Assembly (NCBI GenBank): GCA_020881915.1
Contig: JAJFPB010000009.1
Coordinates: 2,666,001 to 2,730,000, forward strand
Origin: Paramyrothecium sp. XJ0827
Taxonomy: Eukaryota; Ascomycota; Sordariomycetes; Hypocreales; Stachybotryaceae
Direction of reading: 5' to 3'
Length of the DNA: 64,000 bases
Part shown: in pieces, positions 1 to 10,970 of the stretch
How positions within the stretch are numbered: the stretch's first letter is position 1
How the letters are laid out: the number at the start of each line of letters is the position of its first letter
Translations under genes and position numbers: made by a program
The notes under the pieces: model-generated
Told to the model about the DNA's origin: nothing
Database searches by the model: none
Seen by the model: only the letters and a program-made list of their open reading frames with translations

Positions 1-1293
1 TGGGAGTGCTGCAAATCAGTGAGCCCACAATCGGATCGTACTTTTTGGAGATTGTGCCGTAAAAGTCCTTGAAAAAGACGTCCGTGATGTTCATCTTCGA
101 AGGGTACAGCGCACAGCGAGTGGCGTTCCTCTCTCCATAGCATTGATCGATCTTAATAGCACCATCGTTGTTGTCGTTGTGGAAACGCTCGTAGGTAACG
201 TTACGGACGTAGCCAGAACCGCCGCCGCCTCCGAGGCCGGGCTGGAAGTCGGTCATGGTACCCGGCCACACCTTCAGTCGTGCTCCGTCCGTAGCGTTGC
301 TCAAAGACACATTGAAGATATACAGGTTCTCGACAATGTCGAAGAACTCGGGGTATTGGCCCAGCGAGCCCACAGAGATACCGTGCGAAGAGTTGCACAC
401 AAGTCCTAAATTGTTTGTTAGTGAAAATCCTTGCTGACAGCAACGCCAGGTACGTACCCTGGACAATGACGTTCGTGCTGTTTGGCTTGAAAGACACACA
501 ATCATCATCATGATCAAGATATGAGTTCTGAATGACGATGTTATCAGAGCGGTAGGTATCCCAACCGTCCAGGTTCTTGGCTGGGTTCTTGCTACTGGAG
601 CCAGCCTTGACTTGGAAGTCCGAAATAAGAACATCAGAACTGTTGGCAATGAGGTTGTGCCACTGCCCACCGAATGGTTAGTCGTAACTAAAATTTTGGC
701 CTGAATGTACTTACGTTTGGTGAGTTGAGCATCTTCAGCCCTGTAATGGAACCTCCGTGCAGGCCGTCCGTGATGAGAAGAATGGGACGCTGAAGAGTCG
801 CGTTCGTGGCGAAGCGGTCGTACCATTTCTGCCCTTGCCCATCGATCACGCCCTGCCCATTGCCGTAGATGTTGATGTCGTTGCCACCAATAACCCACAT
901 GCTGGACGATCCCTGGAAAGGAAACTTGAACGTCCTGGGCAGCCAGTAGTCGATGTCATCATGAAACTTGATGATGCCTGTGATGGCAATATCGACATGG
1001 TTCAGGAATCGCAAGTCGAGTGGGCTTCCAATAGTGTATTCTTCATCCAACACCACAGTACCACCGTTGTTGCATTCTTCAAAAGCGGCGAGGATTTTGG
1101 CGCTGTCATCCTTACCCTTCGTGCAACTTGGCTTGACGAAACAGGTTTTGGTTCGGGGCGCGGACACAGGGAAGGCTTTATAGGGCTTCAATGGAGTAGC
1201 CTCAATATCAGGGCGCTTTGGAACCGACCTCTGCGCATTGGCTAGGTTGCTAAGCAGCAGGGTGGACAGGAGGAGGAGGTTGGAGAGGACCAT
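1..1293 (-). CDS. Exo-polygalacturonase, glycoside hydrolase family 28 (3' end beyond window)
   Basis: Secreted pectin-degrading enzyme that would release galacturonic acid units from the ends of polygalacturonate. Exons read 1293-715, 662-458 and 405 to the window edge, with two 52-nt GT-AG introns that keep phase. The ATG at 1293 opens a hydrophobic signal peptide (about residues 1-20, ending LANAQ). The GH28 signatures are present in order: NLDGWD, DHDDDC, a GISVGSLG histidine loop and RLKVWPG, so the catalytic Asp/Asp-Asp/His/Arg-Lys set looks intact. Several N-glycosylation sequons follow. The last residues seen end at the window start, so the C-terminus is missing here. Exo rather than endo action is inferred from the NLDGWD and DHDDDC variants and is less certain than the family. 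Confidence 0.9.
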
Positions 1294-2494
1294 GATGACC
1301 TTTGATTTCCTTCCGAAAATTCCGGTGTGCCTGAATACGCACCGTCTTCAGAGGAGCGCTACCCGATTGATCTTATAATCACAAGTCCTCGGCCTCGGCC
1401 TATGGCACATGGCGAGCGGCTCATGGCCTCTGAGAACGACACTTTCCGCGGGTCTGGGGTAACAGACTCCACTCTCCGATTCCCTGGAGCACCAATACCC
1501 CAAATCCTCCGTATTTTCAAAGCTGACATCGATTTTCCCCTGCAGTTGGAGGACGGCTAATACCTACGCCTTCGTATTTTGGCTAAATTGAAGATGCTAG
1601 CTGGAAACGGAAGAAAGTCGGGGTAGGTTGGGGTTTTACTCCCTCGATCCACTTCTTCGTCGTCATGGCTCGATCCTGCGAACTTCAAATTCGATATCGG
1701 GGTCGCTCAGGATTCCTACGTGGCGGGGCCTGGCTATTTTGCCTTCAATATTGTCCAGGGTTGTGATGATTGGTGGAAAGTCTTCAGCCCCTGTTGTTTT
1801 CGGTGAATTGATAGGACGAAGAGACACAGCCTGCACGGACTGATACATGCATCTCAGGGTCAACAGAAAACCCAGAAATATTAGGCAATCCTGACGGTTG
1901 GTTATTATGGAGGCGCAATTCAGAAATTGATGCATACTGACTATATATAAGTCAGGCATTGTATAAAACGACGCTATAGAATGAGCCAGAGAACCCAAGA
2001 ACCAGCTGGAGTTCTGGAGAAGAATTGGCACAACATTCACATCCCAGATATAAGACGGTGCACTAGGCTAATAGGCTTGCATCAGAGTCCTCCATGACAT
2101 TTATTTCCATTCGTAGAGTTGGCAAGTTTCTATGTGTCCAAACCTTAACATAGAAACAAGAACCAAGAATCTGTGCCTATTCTAAGCAGTCGGCTGTTCC
2201 GCCTCGGCACTTGTTCTTCAAGCGGGCTTCTGGCCTGGAACTGGTTGAGCCTCTCGATGGGCGGTTCGACGTCCTTCCCTGATCGCGGAGTCATTATAGT
2301 TGATGCAGTTCTGAGAGCATAATTTTTCTATATTCACGATATAGAAGTGAGTGCCACTTGGCTAAACATTAATTACTGCAGTACACCACATGCCCTAGCT
2401 TAGTGTCTCGCAATAAACATGCTATGGGATATTCGCGGCTATTTCAAGATCTTTCCTGTCATTCAACTCTCTTAAAGTCGGTCAAACAACCAGA
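1294..2494. other. Intergenic, upstream of the GH28 gene
   Basis: No gene is supported. A minus-strand open frame at 1663-2040 has no good ATG at its 5' end and no recognisable domain. The 200 bp nearest the GH28 start presumably hold its promoter. Confidence 0.5.
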
Positions 2495-2779
2495 TCAACG
2501 GTGCGAAAGTTTCGAGGTGCACGCCTCGTATGCTTGTTGGTTGCTATAGTCATAAATCCGTATCTGATGCTCAAGTGCTTCCTGCGGCCGTGCAAGCATT
2601 GTAACGTGCGCATTGCTTCTTAAACCCACCTTTGCCTCACCATGCCATTTCGGGTCATGGAGAACATTAATCATCCAAAACTCCTTGATAAATCTTGCTG
2701 CTTTCTCCACCTCCCAGCAGGGATTAGCGGCAACAAAGCCAGCAGCCACTAGGATTGCGAACAGCTTGAAGAAATGCAT
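2495..2779 (-). CDS. Small secreted protein, 94 residues, unknown
   Basis: Not recognised. The ATG at 2779 opens a clear signal peptide (about residues 1-18, MHFFKLFAILVAAGFVAA), and cleavage would leave about 75 residues. The mature part has only two cysteines (the NPC near its N-terminus and the AC near the end) and no repeat or known motif. Size and secretion fit the loose class of small secreted fungal proteins, some of which act at host or microbe interfaces, but nothing here shows a function. No splice signals are needed to read the frame. An unseen intron or a chance open frame remains possible. Confidence 0.5.
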   Translation of the reverse strand: MHFFKLFAILVAAGFVAANPCWEVEKAARFIKEFWMINVLHDPKWHGEAKVGLRSNAHVTMLARPQEALEHQIRIYDYSNQQAYEACTSKLSHR

Positions 2780-3708
2780 TGCAAGGGTTGGATGAAGATT
2801 GGAATGGTCTATTGCTTAACGATGAAGTGACACAGAGGTTCGTCTTATAGTTTTTGGCCTGAGTGTCGACTCCAGGAACTGAGCTCTAGGCACGGATATG
2901 GCAATTTCGTTTGCTTCAGCCCCATAGGGAAAACAGGTAGAATGAGGCGCACATTACAGAGGACATGTCTCCAGTAAATTTGTGGCGATTGACGAATATG
3001 CATGCAGAAATATCATTGGATGGAGCGCGTTTGAAGCCTGATTGATCGATATCAAGGGACCAATCACCTGCTTGCTGACCCTGCTTGGCACAGGTTGAAA
3101 GCCTATTCTCATGAGCAACAGGCCTTTTCACTGGAACGACCAGACGTCACATGTCGAGTTAAAAAGCTTTATCGGTTGTAGGACTTAGCGCTCTGCACTT
3201 ACGTCCCCAAAGCGTATCCAATAGCCCATTCTCATGAGTAGTAGGGTCCGAATGGCAACACGTAGGTGTGCCATGTTCAGCTGATAAGTTCGTGATGAAA
3301 ACATGCAGGAGTCTGGTCCGCCAACATGGGACTGTGATGGCTTCGCGGCTGCTATAGCAATTATGTCCTTTTAAGAAAGTCCAGGCGTAGCCAACTCCCG
3401 TCGCGCTGAACGAGGAGACTAAGAACTGAGATCATCTCAATGGCTCAGGATGACCAAATGCTTGACGGTTCGTAGGGAAGGAGCTGGCTCGGTCGATGCG
3501 AGTGGTCAATCGGCCCCTGATCCCTTGCCAATTGAAGTACCCCAGTACGAAGGATTCATCGACCTTTCCTCCTTAAGGTTGGTTTTTCCGCCTTTTCATC
3601 CATAGAGGCTGTTGTGGGATGGTCTTGATAGCTCAATCACTCTTGATTCATGCTATGATCCTTTGCTGGGCCGTATCACTGCTTGCAACACTAGACTACT
3701 CTTAAATC
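2780..3708. other. Intergenic, no gene seen
   Basis: Lies between the small secreted protein and the 3' end of the GMC oxidoreductase gene. Open frames are short and lack ATG starts or similarity. One short direct repeat is visible: a 'cctattctcatgag'-like stretch near 3100 recurs as 'cccattctcatgag' near 3225. Confidence 0.5.
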
Positions 3709-6700
3709 TTAAGAAACAGACTCTCCTTGTCCCACTCGATTCACCTCATCGAGTACAAACGGAAACACATCTGTCCTCGCATTAGTACCCATCCAGCAAT
3801 CCAAATGCCCATAGCCTGGCACTACCCGCCTGCGGTACTGAATACCCTCTTTGCATCCAGCGGACATTCCATTTGTATCGCAGAGTTGCTCGTATGTTAA
3901 TTCTGTTGCCGCTGGAGAAATAACAGCATTGTCTCCTCCTACAAACAGCAAAATTGGAAACCCACGGAGTCCCATGATATTCTCTTTGGAAACGAGTGTT
4001 TCAAGTGCGGGCCCGTTGCTCATGACTTTCTTTTGCTTACCCATGAGCATGAGTAATCTCATCATGGTCATGTTAGCGGCGCCAAAGAAGCAATCTATAT
4101 GACGATGCGTTGCCTCGTTCATGTTCCCATGGTTCCAGCAGCGACCAAACAGCATTGAAATACGGTGGCAAGTTGCATTATTGCAAGTTTCGTGAGTGGC
4201 GACGGGCAAGAAGCGCAGAATCTGATCCAACAGTCTTTGCCCAGCAGGAGCTTGTCTGGAAGCTCGGCAGTCGAACCAGGGTCCGGCAACCGCGCTATAT
4301 ATCCGGTCAGGAGGTGCTGGTGAGACCATCTTAATGGTGTTCGAGACACTCCAGATGGGGTTCATGAAGACCTGGCTGCATGTGAGGCCGAGGATCCAGG
4401 AGGCTGGAATCGTACCATCCAAGAGACCAGTAGCGAGAGCAACTGATCCCAGGCAATGAGCAATGGTATAGACTTTCTTGCCGTTGTTGATCTTCCGGAT
4501 ATGCAAGAAACAGGCTGCGATATCAAGTCGTGCATCGTAGGTGGTCCACTCTTTTTCAGAGTTCCCGTTTCGACCGATACGGAGTGTCGGCACAAAGACC
4601 CGGTGGCCTGCGTGTGTGAAGAAGTGGACTGCGTTGACTTGGATCGTGGGCAAAGAGTAGATTTGATGGTCAACTGCCCCGCCAGGGATCATAAGAATAT
4701 CCACACCATTGTTTGGCCCAGGCTCGGCCTCCCACATGTTCAGATCTATGCGCGCCCCGTCGCTTGCTTCGACAGTGTCCACTCTGCTTGCTGGGGCATG
4801 ATTGAAGTGCCCCCTGTCTCCGTCTATCGGGTACTCCAGCCTACTGAACGGCTTGAGAAACAATAAAAGTAATTGACTTGCAAAGTACCACAAGAAAGCA
4901 AGGGTTATTAACAGCCTGTCCGGTAGGCTCTGCGTATTCGGGGTCAATGTGTATAGCTCGCGGCAGAATTCAGAAGGAGTGAGATGAACCATGCCCATCG
5001 CCACGATGTTTGTTTTCTCAACACTCGTCCAGTCATCTCCCAAGTCTTTGAGGTACGGGTCATGTTCCGTGACTCTGACATATAGCGCGGTGGCTGCGTG
5101 CCATAGTCGACGTGGATTAAATGCGACAGATCCATCAATCACCTTGTACCCGGTGAAGTGAAGACGGCGCCCATTGACGCCTGTCACGTCGAACTCGTAC
5201 ACAAGCCGTTGCGTGCCTGATCGTGTGTCATCTGGCTTGAACAAGTCGATGCGCCCATCTACAGCCATGAATGGCGACCCTTCGATGGCTGGACACACAA
5301 ACGTACTTGCCAACCTGCCTTTAAGATAAGAATCTTTTCTTGCTTCCCGCACACCACAGACCTCGGCCGTCACAAAAAGCCGTGCTCCATCGCCTCTTAT
5401 TTTGCCCTGGGCATAAGCCTCGGCGCAAGCGTTTTCTTCTCGGCCAATGTTTGGCAAATCTGACCTTTGGGACATGAACCCTTGCAAGCGTTCGCTGAAC
5501 TCAATTTCCGAATCCATATTAGACATCCATGCGGGACCTTTGTCAAAAGCTCTATTGTGCTCCGGTCGACCAAACAAATCGAGACGTCCGTTCTTTTTCT
5601 CGTTGATGACAAGGTTGTTCCTCTTGGCATACTCGGCAACTCCGCGCTCTGCTAAAGCGGCAATCGTCGCGAGAGGATTTACACCAAGAGCGCTTGGAAC
5701 TAAAGCCCCATCGACAATGATCAAGCCTGGGTAGGCTTCCGAAGTCTTGGAGCCTACGAACAGTTGGCCTAGATGGTTCGTCACTCCGTTTTGCCCGCTG
5801 TTGTCTGCAGACATGCAAGCACCACTAGCACACTGTTAGAGTATGTATCGTTAATAAATTTACACATGACTCTACTTGCCCTAGAGGATGAACTGTCAGC
5901 TGATGCCCGTTCATAATTGCAAAGGGACTGTGTATTAGCGTAGCGCCGATGGCATTAGCAGCGGTCTCCAGAGAGATGTTGAGCCTCCGAACTCGGTCAC
6001 TGTGGCCAACACCAACAAACTGGAACGCCAGCTTATCATCCTCGAGGTCAAGCGTTGCTTGGCTACCTATGGCTTGATGAGTATTGATCTCTGCCGTCGG
6101 ATAAGGAGGAGCTACTGTCGTGGGACATTGCAAGGAAGACCTGTGTTGCCTGCATGGCGCTGTGCTGGGCGTACGGGCCCAGCAACCTGTTTTTCCACTT
6201 CCTGACGACCGAATGAACAAAACCTAGAAGCTTCCGTTTCGGTGCTTGGCCATGTGGTAGAACATCCAGCATGCCTTGGATGTAGGAGGAGAGCGCCTGC
6301 GGAATGGCGCCCTCTTGTATAACGTATCCGCCCAAGGAATGGTTTGGTAGCGAACGGGCATCAATCATGGAATTGATCGTTGGTCCCACGGGTCTGTGCT
6401 TGTTACTTTTTTCTCTTCCGATAGCATTGATGTCGGCATCGGAATTGTACCTGCGATTAGTTAGACAAGATTTGAGATCCACGGTACGACGCATTACCCA
6501 AAGGCGAGAACATCGCCATTCCCACTCATTCCCCTACCTACACAATCACTCATTTCTAACCCCATAGCTTTACTCCTTAGCAAAATCTCGGTAGTGCCAA
6601 TGGAGCCAGCTCCGAGGAAAACTGCATTCTTTGCATGGACCCACATGAGATTCTCGTAGACGGCTTCCCGTGCCTTACTCCTACTCGGCCCATGCCAAGC

Positions 6701-7643
6701 AAAGTAGACAAGATACCCACCACGGTGATCTTGCACCTTTTCAACGTAACGGACTTCGCACTGGCAGAACATGTCCGCGCCCCAGTTCCAGGCATCTGCC
6801 AGGTACGTGACTAGCGTTGTGGACTTGGATCCATCGTTCAACCCAGTGCAGTCTTGTCCGCTTGACGTCGAAGCTGACATTTCAACACCGCAACTGTTTG
6901 TACCTGGTCGAAATCGAGTCGTTTGCGGCACCCAGCTGAATTTCTCGACCAGGCCCAGCCTCTCGGCCTGGCGTTTCAACACGGCCACCTTTTGGGGCAT
7001 TGGTCGATCATCTGGGTATGTTTCAGGCTCCAGCGTGGCTCTGACTTTGTCGTAGTCTTCAGGCGACGTAGTTGGCAATCAGTGAGATATCCTACACAGT
7101 TACTCGCTTAACACTCACAGGGAGCAAGGCAATCCGGATCGTTTCGTATTTCGGGCGGCCAAACATCCATTGATAACGTTCCCGCATCTGCTGCAAGAAA
7201 AACGTTGGCGTTGATTAAGCTCGTGCCGCCAAGGCCTAGGATCGGTAAGACAAATCACATCGTAAAAAGTTAAGAGACCCACCGTTACCGACCAAGGCAC
7301 TTTGCCCACGACCAGATATGAAATGGTACAGCCCCGTTGGATCTTGACCCTTGGCGAATACGTCGAAGAATGATCCCGACGACCGTGCCCCTGAAGAATG
7401 CAGTTCTTTTCTTGCTTGCGAAAAAGTGACTGGATACTCACCCGGCCACATCTCTCGACCACGCTCTAGCAAGCAGACAGACTGACCTGCCCTTGCCATC
7501 CGTGAAGCAGCTATGCTACCCCCGTAGCCTGATCCGATGACAACGCAGTCGTAGGATACATGAAGTAGATGCACGGGCTTAGAGATACGGAGAAACTGTT
7601 TCGCCTGCGGGCGGTGTTTCTCCTTCGGCTCTTGGTTCTTCAT
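3709..7643 (-). CDS. GMC (cholesterol-oxidase-like) oxidoreductase fused to an alpha/beta-hydrolase, 1224 residues
   Basis: Six exons (7643-7283, 7235-7119, 7056-6498, 6450-6116, 6066-5880, 5824-3709) join into one open frame of 1225 codons. The start is the first in-frame ATG after an upstream stop. Residues 37-43 (GSGYGGS) are the FAD-binding Rossmann motif. HPLGG at about 517-521 is the cholesterol-oxidase/GMC active-site histidine motif, and a GVNPL..TIAALAER segment follows. HPLGG is restored only if the fifth intron is read as GC-AG (donor GCAAGT at 5879). The fourth intron (6115-6067, 49 nt) is the least certain. After a middle domain and a hydrophobic stretch comes an alpha/beta-hydrolase with an AHCLGS nucleophile elbow (Cys977), a GGDN acid region and a GHLDCW histidine. 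The substrate is unknown; sterol or lipid alcohols are a family-based guess. Both halves look intact. Confidence 0.88.
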
Positions 7644-9280
7644 CTCTGGCCTGTCAGTAACTTGGGTCTGCAGTTTTTCTGAAGAGTTTCGAATACCAGT
7701 GGCCAAGATGTTGGCTCATGGCTGATGGTTGGGTATATACCCGACAACTTGCGCCCAGGTATCTCAAACCAGAGCAGGCAGCCTTCGTTCAGCTCGGGTA
7801 TTTGCACTTTCTAAGCCTTTTACTCGCCATGGATCTCGCTTAGCTGGACTAGTAGCTTATCATCGTATCATAAGCAGCACAGTACACAGTCGTACCGGTC
7901 AGCTTCGTATAACCTCCAATCAGATGGTATGCCACGCCGCTACCCTGCATCAATGGCGCTATTGCGAACAAACCAAGGGCAAGGTGAACATGGGCTTCAA
8001 TAGCCTATTGTCGTTTATCACTGGAAGAAAGTCTCTATTGAAAGGGTCCTCAAAAAAGGTTGACTCATTGACACTCTCGATTAGGAAATCCGCCCGCCAC
8101 CACCCAAACACTACACAATATGACATACCGTAGAAACACATTGAGTGATTGTGAATCCTTCTAGCAAGGGTAGCATCACTTGATCGTAGCGTTATATAAC
8201 ATGTCACAATACCAATCAACAGACCCCTTAAAAAAAGAAGAAAGAAGAAAAGGGTTTGGCATATAAGTGCATCCGATCGCGCAGCTGGGACCATCATTTG
8301 CCACCATATGACGTCTTATCAAAAGTAATAGAAAGGGGGAAATTGACGGCCCATACATTTACATCCCCGCTTTGAAGGAATCTAGGGAGTTTTGGTTCAT
8401 TAGGAGTTTCTGGGCTGATGCTGACGCTAATGTCGATGCCCATGCCCGCTGGACTCTCTACTCGGTCATCTCCGTATCTCGAGTGGCCAATGCGCGGCTT
8501 TATGGAAGGGACCGTTACGGAGTGCCAACTTTCAGATCCGTACTCCTGTTTTAATCTGTATTGGAGCAACGAGGAGATCGACAGAGTGACAATGAACCCA
8601 TCAGCTTCAGTACTTTGCGAGACCATTGAGATTTCGGATGAGATGTACACGACTTACGACTCGAACACCTTGTTTTGATTAAGCGAGACCGAGGGTCAAG
8701 TATGGGATGATTTAATCAAAGTTGGGAATTAAAAAGTAAATTTTGACTCGCATCCGATGCGCAATCTTCTTTTTACGTCATTTATCGCGCCATGATGTGG
8801 AACATCTTGTTTTGGCTGAACGTTTATATTTGGAGTAGTTGGCTCCTGTATCAGGACCAGCTTCACATTGAGTGGTCGACAAGAGTTTAATTGCTCATTG
8901 CGGGAAGGGCCCGGAAGTGACTTCGTGTAGCAAGAAATTGTCATGACATGATATATAACTGGGTCATTTATTTATCCATTGGAGTTGCTGTATTTGATAA
9001 CAGCCTGTTGGTAGTTTTGTGTCATGACTAAGAGTGTCACAAGTCACACAAAGTATTCTGTAGGCAGCCCAAGATGATGTTTGGCACGAATGGTGGATAC
9101 TTTGCCTTGGCCGATTGGAATCACTTGGCACATCAACCCACTTCGAGAGACGACTTAGGATCTTGGATTTCTATTAATATATTCGTCGCATGTTTGATGT
9201 TATGCCAGGATCAGATGCAAGACTCGATGATGTGATGTTACGTATAATTGCCTAAACCCATCCCGAGGAACCATGACAGT
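7644..9280. other. Intergenic: promoter of the GMC gene and 3' flank of glycerate kinase
   Basis: About 1.6 kb, AT-rich in places, with no gene I can support. Open frames at 7729-8133 (plus) and 8294-8650 (minus) lack credible starts and domains. Confidence 0.5.
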
Positions 9281-10219
9281 TCAAGAAACCTGTCTCACTT
9301 CTAAAACTCTTCTTTCTCTGTCAAGTACCACTTTCACATGGGCCTTCCCGTCCGAAGGCGAAAAGAATGGCTGATCCTCAAGTTGATCCAAGTACAGTTC
9401 GTACGCAGGCATATAACCCCGCACAAATTGTATCACCTCTTGATCCGTCATTCCTGATCCCAGGGCTGTTTTCAGCGCATGTTCTTGATCTAGGCGCCAG
9501 TGGTATACATTGTGTAGATTAGCCGTCGTCAGATGTAGCAGTCCGTCAAAATGGGAGCTCCCCAAGACAGCCTCGCAATATCGACGAAGGTTGTCGTTGA
9601 TTACCCGAAGGTGCTCCAGGCGATGGGTGCACAGTGTCCTCTTGGGTAGATCTCCTCCCGCTAGATTTGTCTGCGGTATTGTTGCCTCTTTTGCAGCCGC
9701 TACTTTTGCCTCCAACGCGTGGTCTGACAAAGGCTGAAACCCGACGCACCATCCCTCGAAAATGACGACATCCAACCGAGGTTCCCGTGGCACTGCCTCC
9801 CACTGTTCTTTGGGAACCCGGTCTCCTTGACCAGCAAACCTACTCTTGTCGAAAGCCGGCAAGAAAATGGGCTCCATCGTGCCACTGTCGCGAAGAGACT
9901 CAAAAAAGATCTGGGCCAGCACCTCGTCGTGGGTGCCCGGCTGCCCGCGAGTCCGCAGAAGCGGGTTGGTCGCGTTGGCCTCTCTGATGGCCATTAATGT
10001 TTTTCGATCATGGTAAAAATCATCGAGAGACACGGTACGCGTGTTGATGTTATGCTCATTGTTCAAGGCGTCGGTAAGCTGTCTCGCCCAGGTAGACTTG
10101 CCGCTCCCCTGCAAGCCAGACACGGCGAGGATAAAAGGTCTAGGAGGATTCCTGGTCTGGTGAATATGTATCTTTGGGAGGAATTTCTCAAGAACCCGGG
10201 AGACAGCTTCAGAGTCCAT
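9281..10219 (-). CDS. D-glycerate kinase, P-loop family (GLYK/Tda10-like), 312 residues
   Basis: Predicted to phosphorylate D-glycerate, feeding it into glycolysis as a phosphoglycerate. Single exon; the ATG at 10219 is the first in frame. Residues 35-43 (GLQGSGKST) are a perfect Walker A. Also visible are SLDDFYHD, the TRGQPGTHD segment, an LPAFDKSRFAGQGDR loop, and VVIFEGWCVGF as the Walker B-like strand; all are typical of the plant D-glycerate 3-kinase / yeast Tda10 family. Length is normal for fungal members. It is divergent from the MFS transporter gene, with which it shares a 750-bp intergenic region. Family is certain; the glycerate substrate is from family knowledge and fits the neighbours (hydroxypyruvate reductase, tartrate dehydrogenase). 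Confidence 0.87.
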   Translation of the reverse strand: MDSEAVSRVLEKFLPKIHIHQTRNPPRPFILAVSGLQGSGKSTWARQLTDALNNEHNINTRTVSLDDFYHDRKTLMAIREANATNPLLRTRGQPGTHDEVLAQIFFESLRDSGTMEPIFLPAFDKSRFAGQGDRVPKEQWEAVPREPRLDVVIFEGWCVGFQPLSDHALEAKVAAAKEATIPQTNLAGGDLPKRTLCTHRLEHLRVINDNLRRYCEAVLGSSHFDGLLHLTTANLHNVYHWRLDQEHALKTALGSGMTDQEVIQFVRGYMPAYELYLDQLEDQPFFSPSDGKAHVKVVLDRERRVLEVRQVS

Positions 10220-10970
10220 CTCAGCAGTACACAGTGGCGACAAACCAAGACATCGGAGATCTGTTGCGACGCACAAGGAATTTAAGCGTATGCCCTTTCA
10301 CCAGCCATGTATTTGAGTGATCTTGGTCACTCTTAGGGAAGTTTGTATAGACACTAGTGGGACTTCTGCAAATGCGAAAGCCAACTCCAGTCCTAGGATC
10401 GGGTTCCTCGACTAGTGTCCGCACCTTGGCCAGTTCGCGCTTAATGATTATCCCGCCACACAACAAGCACGGTTAAAGTTATCGCCGATGGTTGTCCTTG
10501 CTTGTTGAATTCAACCGACTCGGCAAGGAGACCAAACGTCAATTCCCCTGCGACCAGTTCTAACTCTATTCCCCACGATTCGCTTATGGAGGACTTCAGC
10601 CATATCCACATCCTCCCATTCTCCAGTCCGGGGCCCCGCGTCCCCGCGTCTTTAGCCCGCCATGGAAGCCCTTCATCTGATCATTACCTGAGCCGCCTTG
10701 CGTACGATTCGCTCGGCATGTCACCACCAAAGCCGTTGTTGCCATCCAATGTTGTTAAGCGGGCACTCTGTCCCGACTTGAGAGATGCAGCCACACACCT
10801 GCAGGCCTCTGGGAGGGGGTTAAGGTTGATCCTGGCACTTGGACGAGTATAAAGCTGGCCATCTTTCCCGTCTTATCCACCAGTCTGGCTGCAGGGTGGC
10901 GACGCATCTGAAAGCTGGAAACGGCTGCTAATTCTTACACCATTGACCATTGTACCATTCCGCAACAGAC
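10220..10970. promoter_or_regulatory. Divergent promoter region, glycerate kinase / MFS transporter
   Basis: Non-coding 751 bp between two head-to-head genes. A TATAAA box lies at 10848-10853, about 120 bp before the transporter ATG. GCTCGGCATG at 10711-10720 matches nine bases of an element in the tartrate dehydrogenase promoter (24084-24092). Shared control of the two genes is inference. Confidence 0.5.

Noticed and set aside
1663..2040. Minus-strand 125-codon open frame with protein-like composition
   Set aside because: Begins with a non-ATG codon, has no domain and no supporting splice signals.
7711..7727. Alternative ATG at 7727 for the GMC fusion
   Set aside because: It is in another frame and would need an intron too short to be credible; the frame used has a stop upstream and its own ATG at 7643.
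8294..8650. Minus-strand 118-codon open frame
   Set aside because: Non-ATG start, no similarity, lies in an AT-rich intergenic stretch.
10502..10852. Plus-strand open frame upstream of the MFS gene
   Set aside because: Starts with a non-ATG codon and overlaps the TATA box of the transporter; low-complexity Ser/Pro content.
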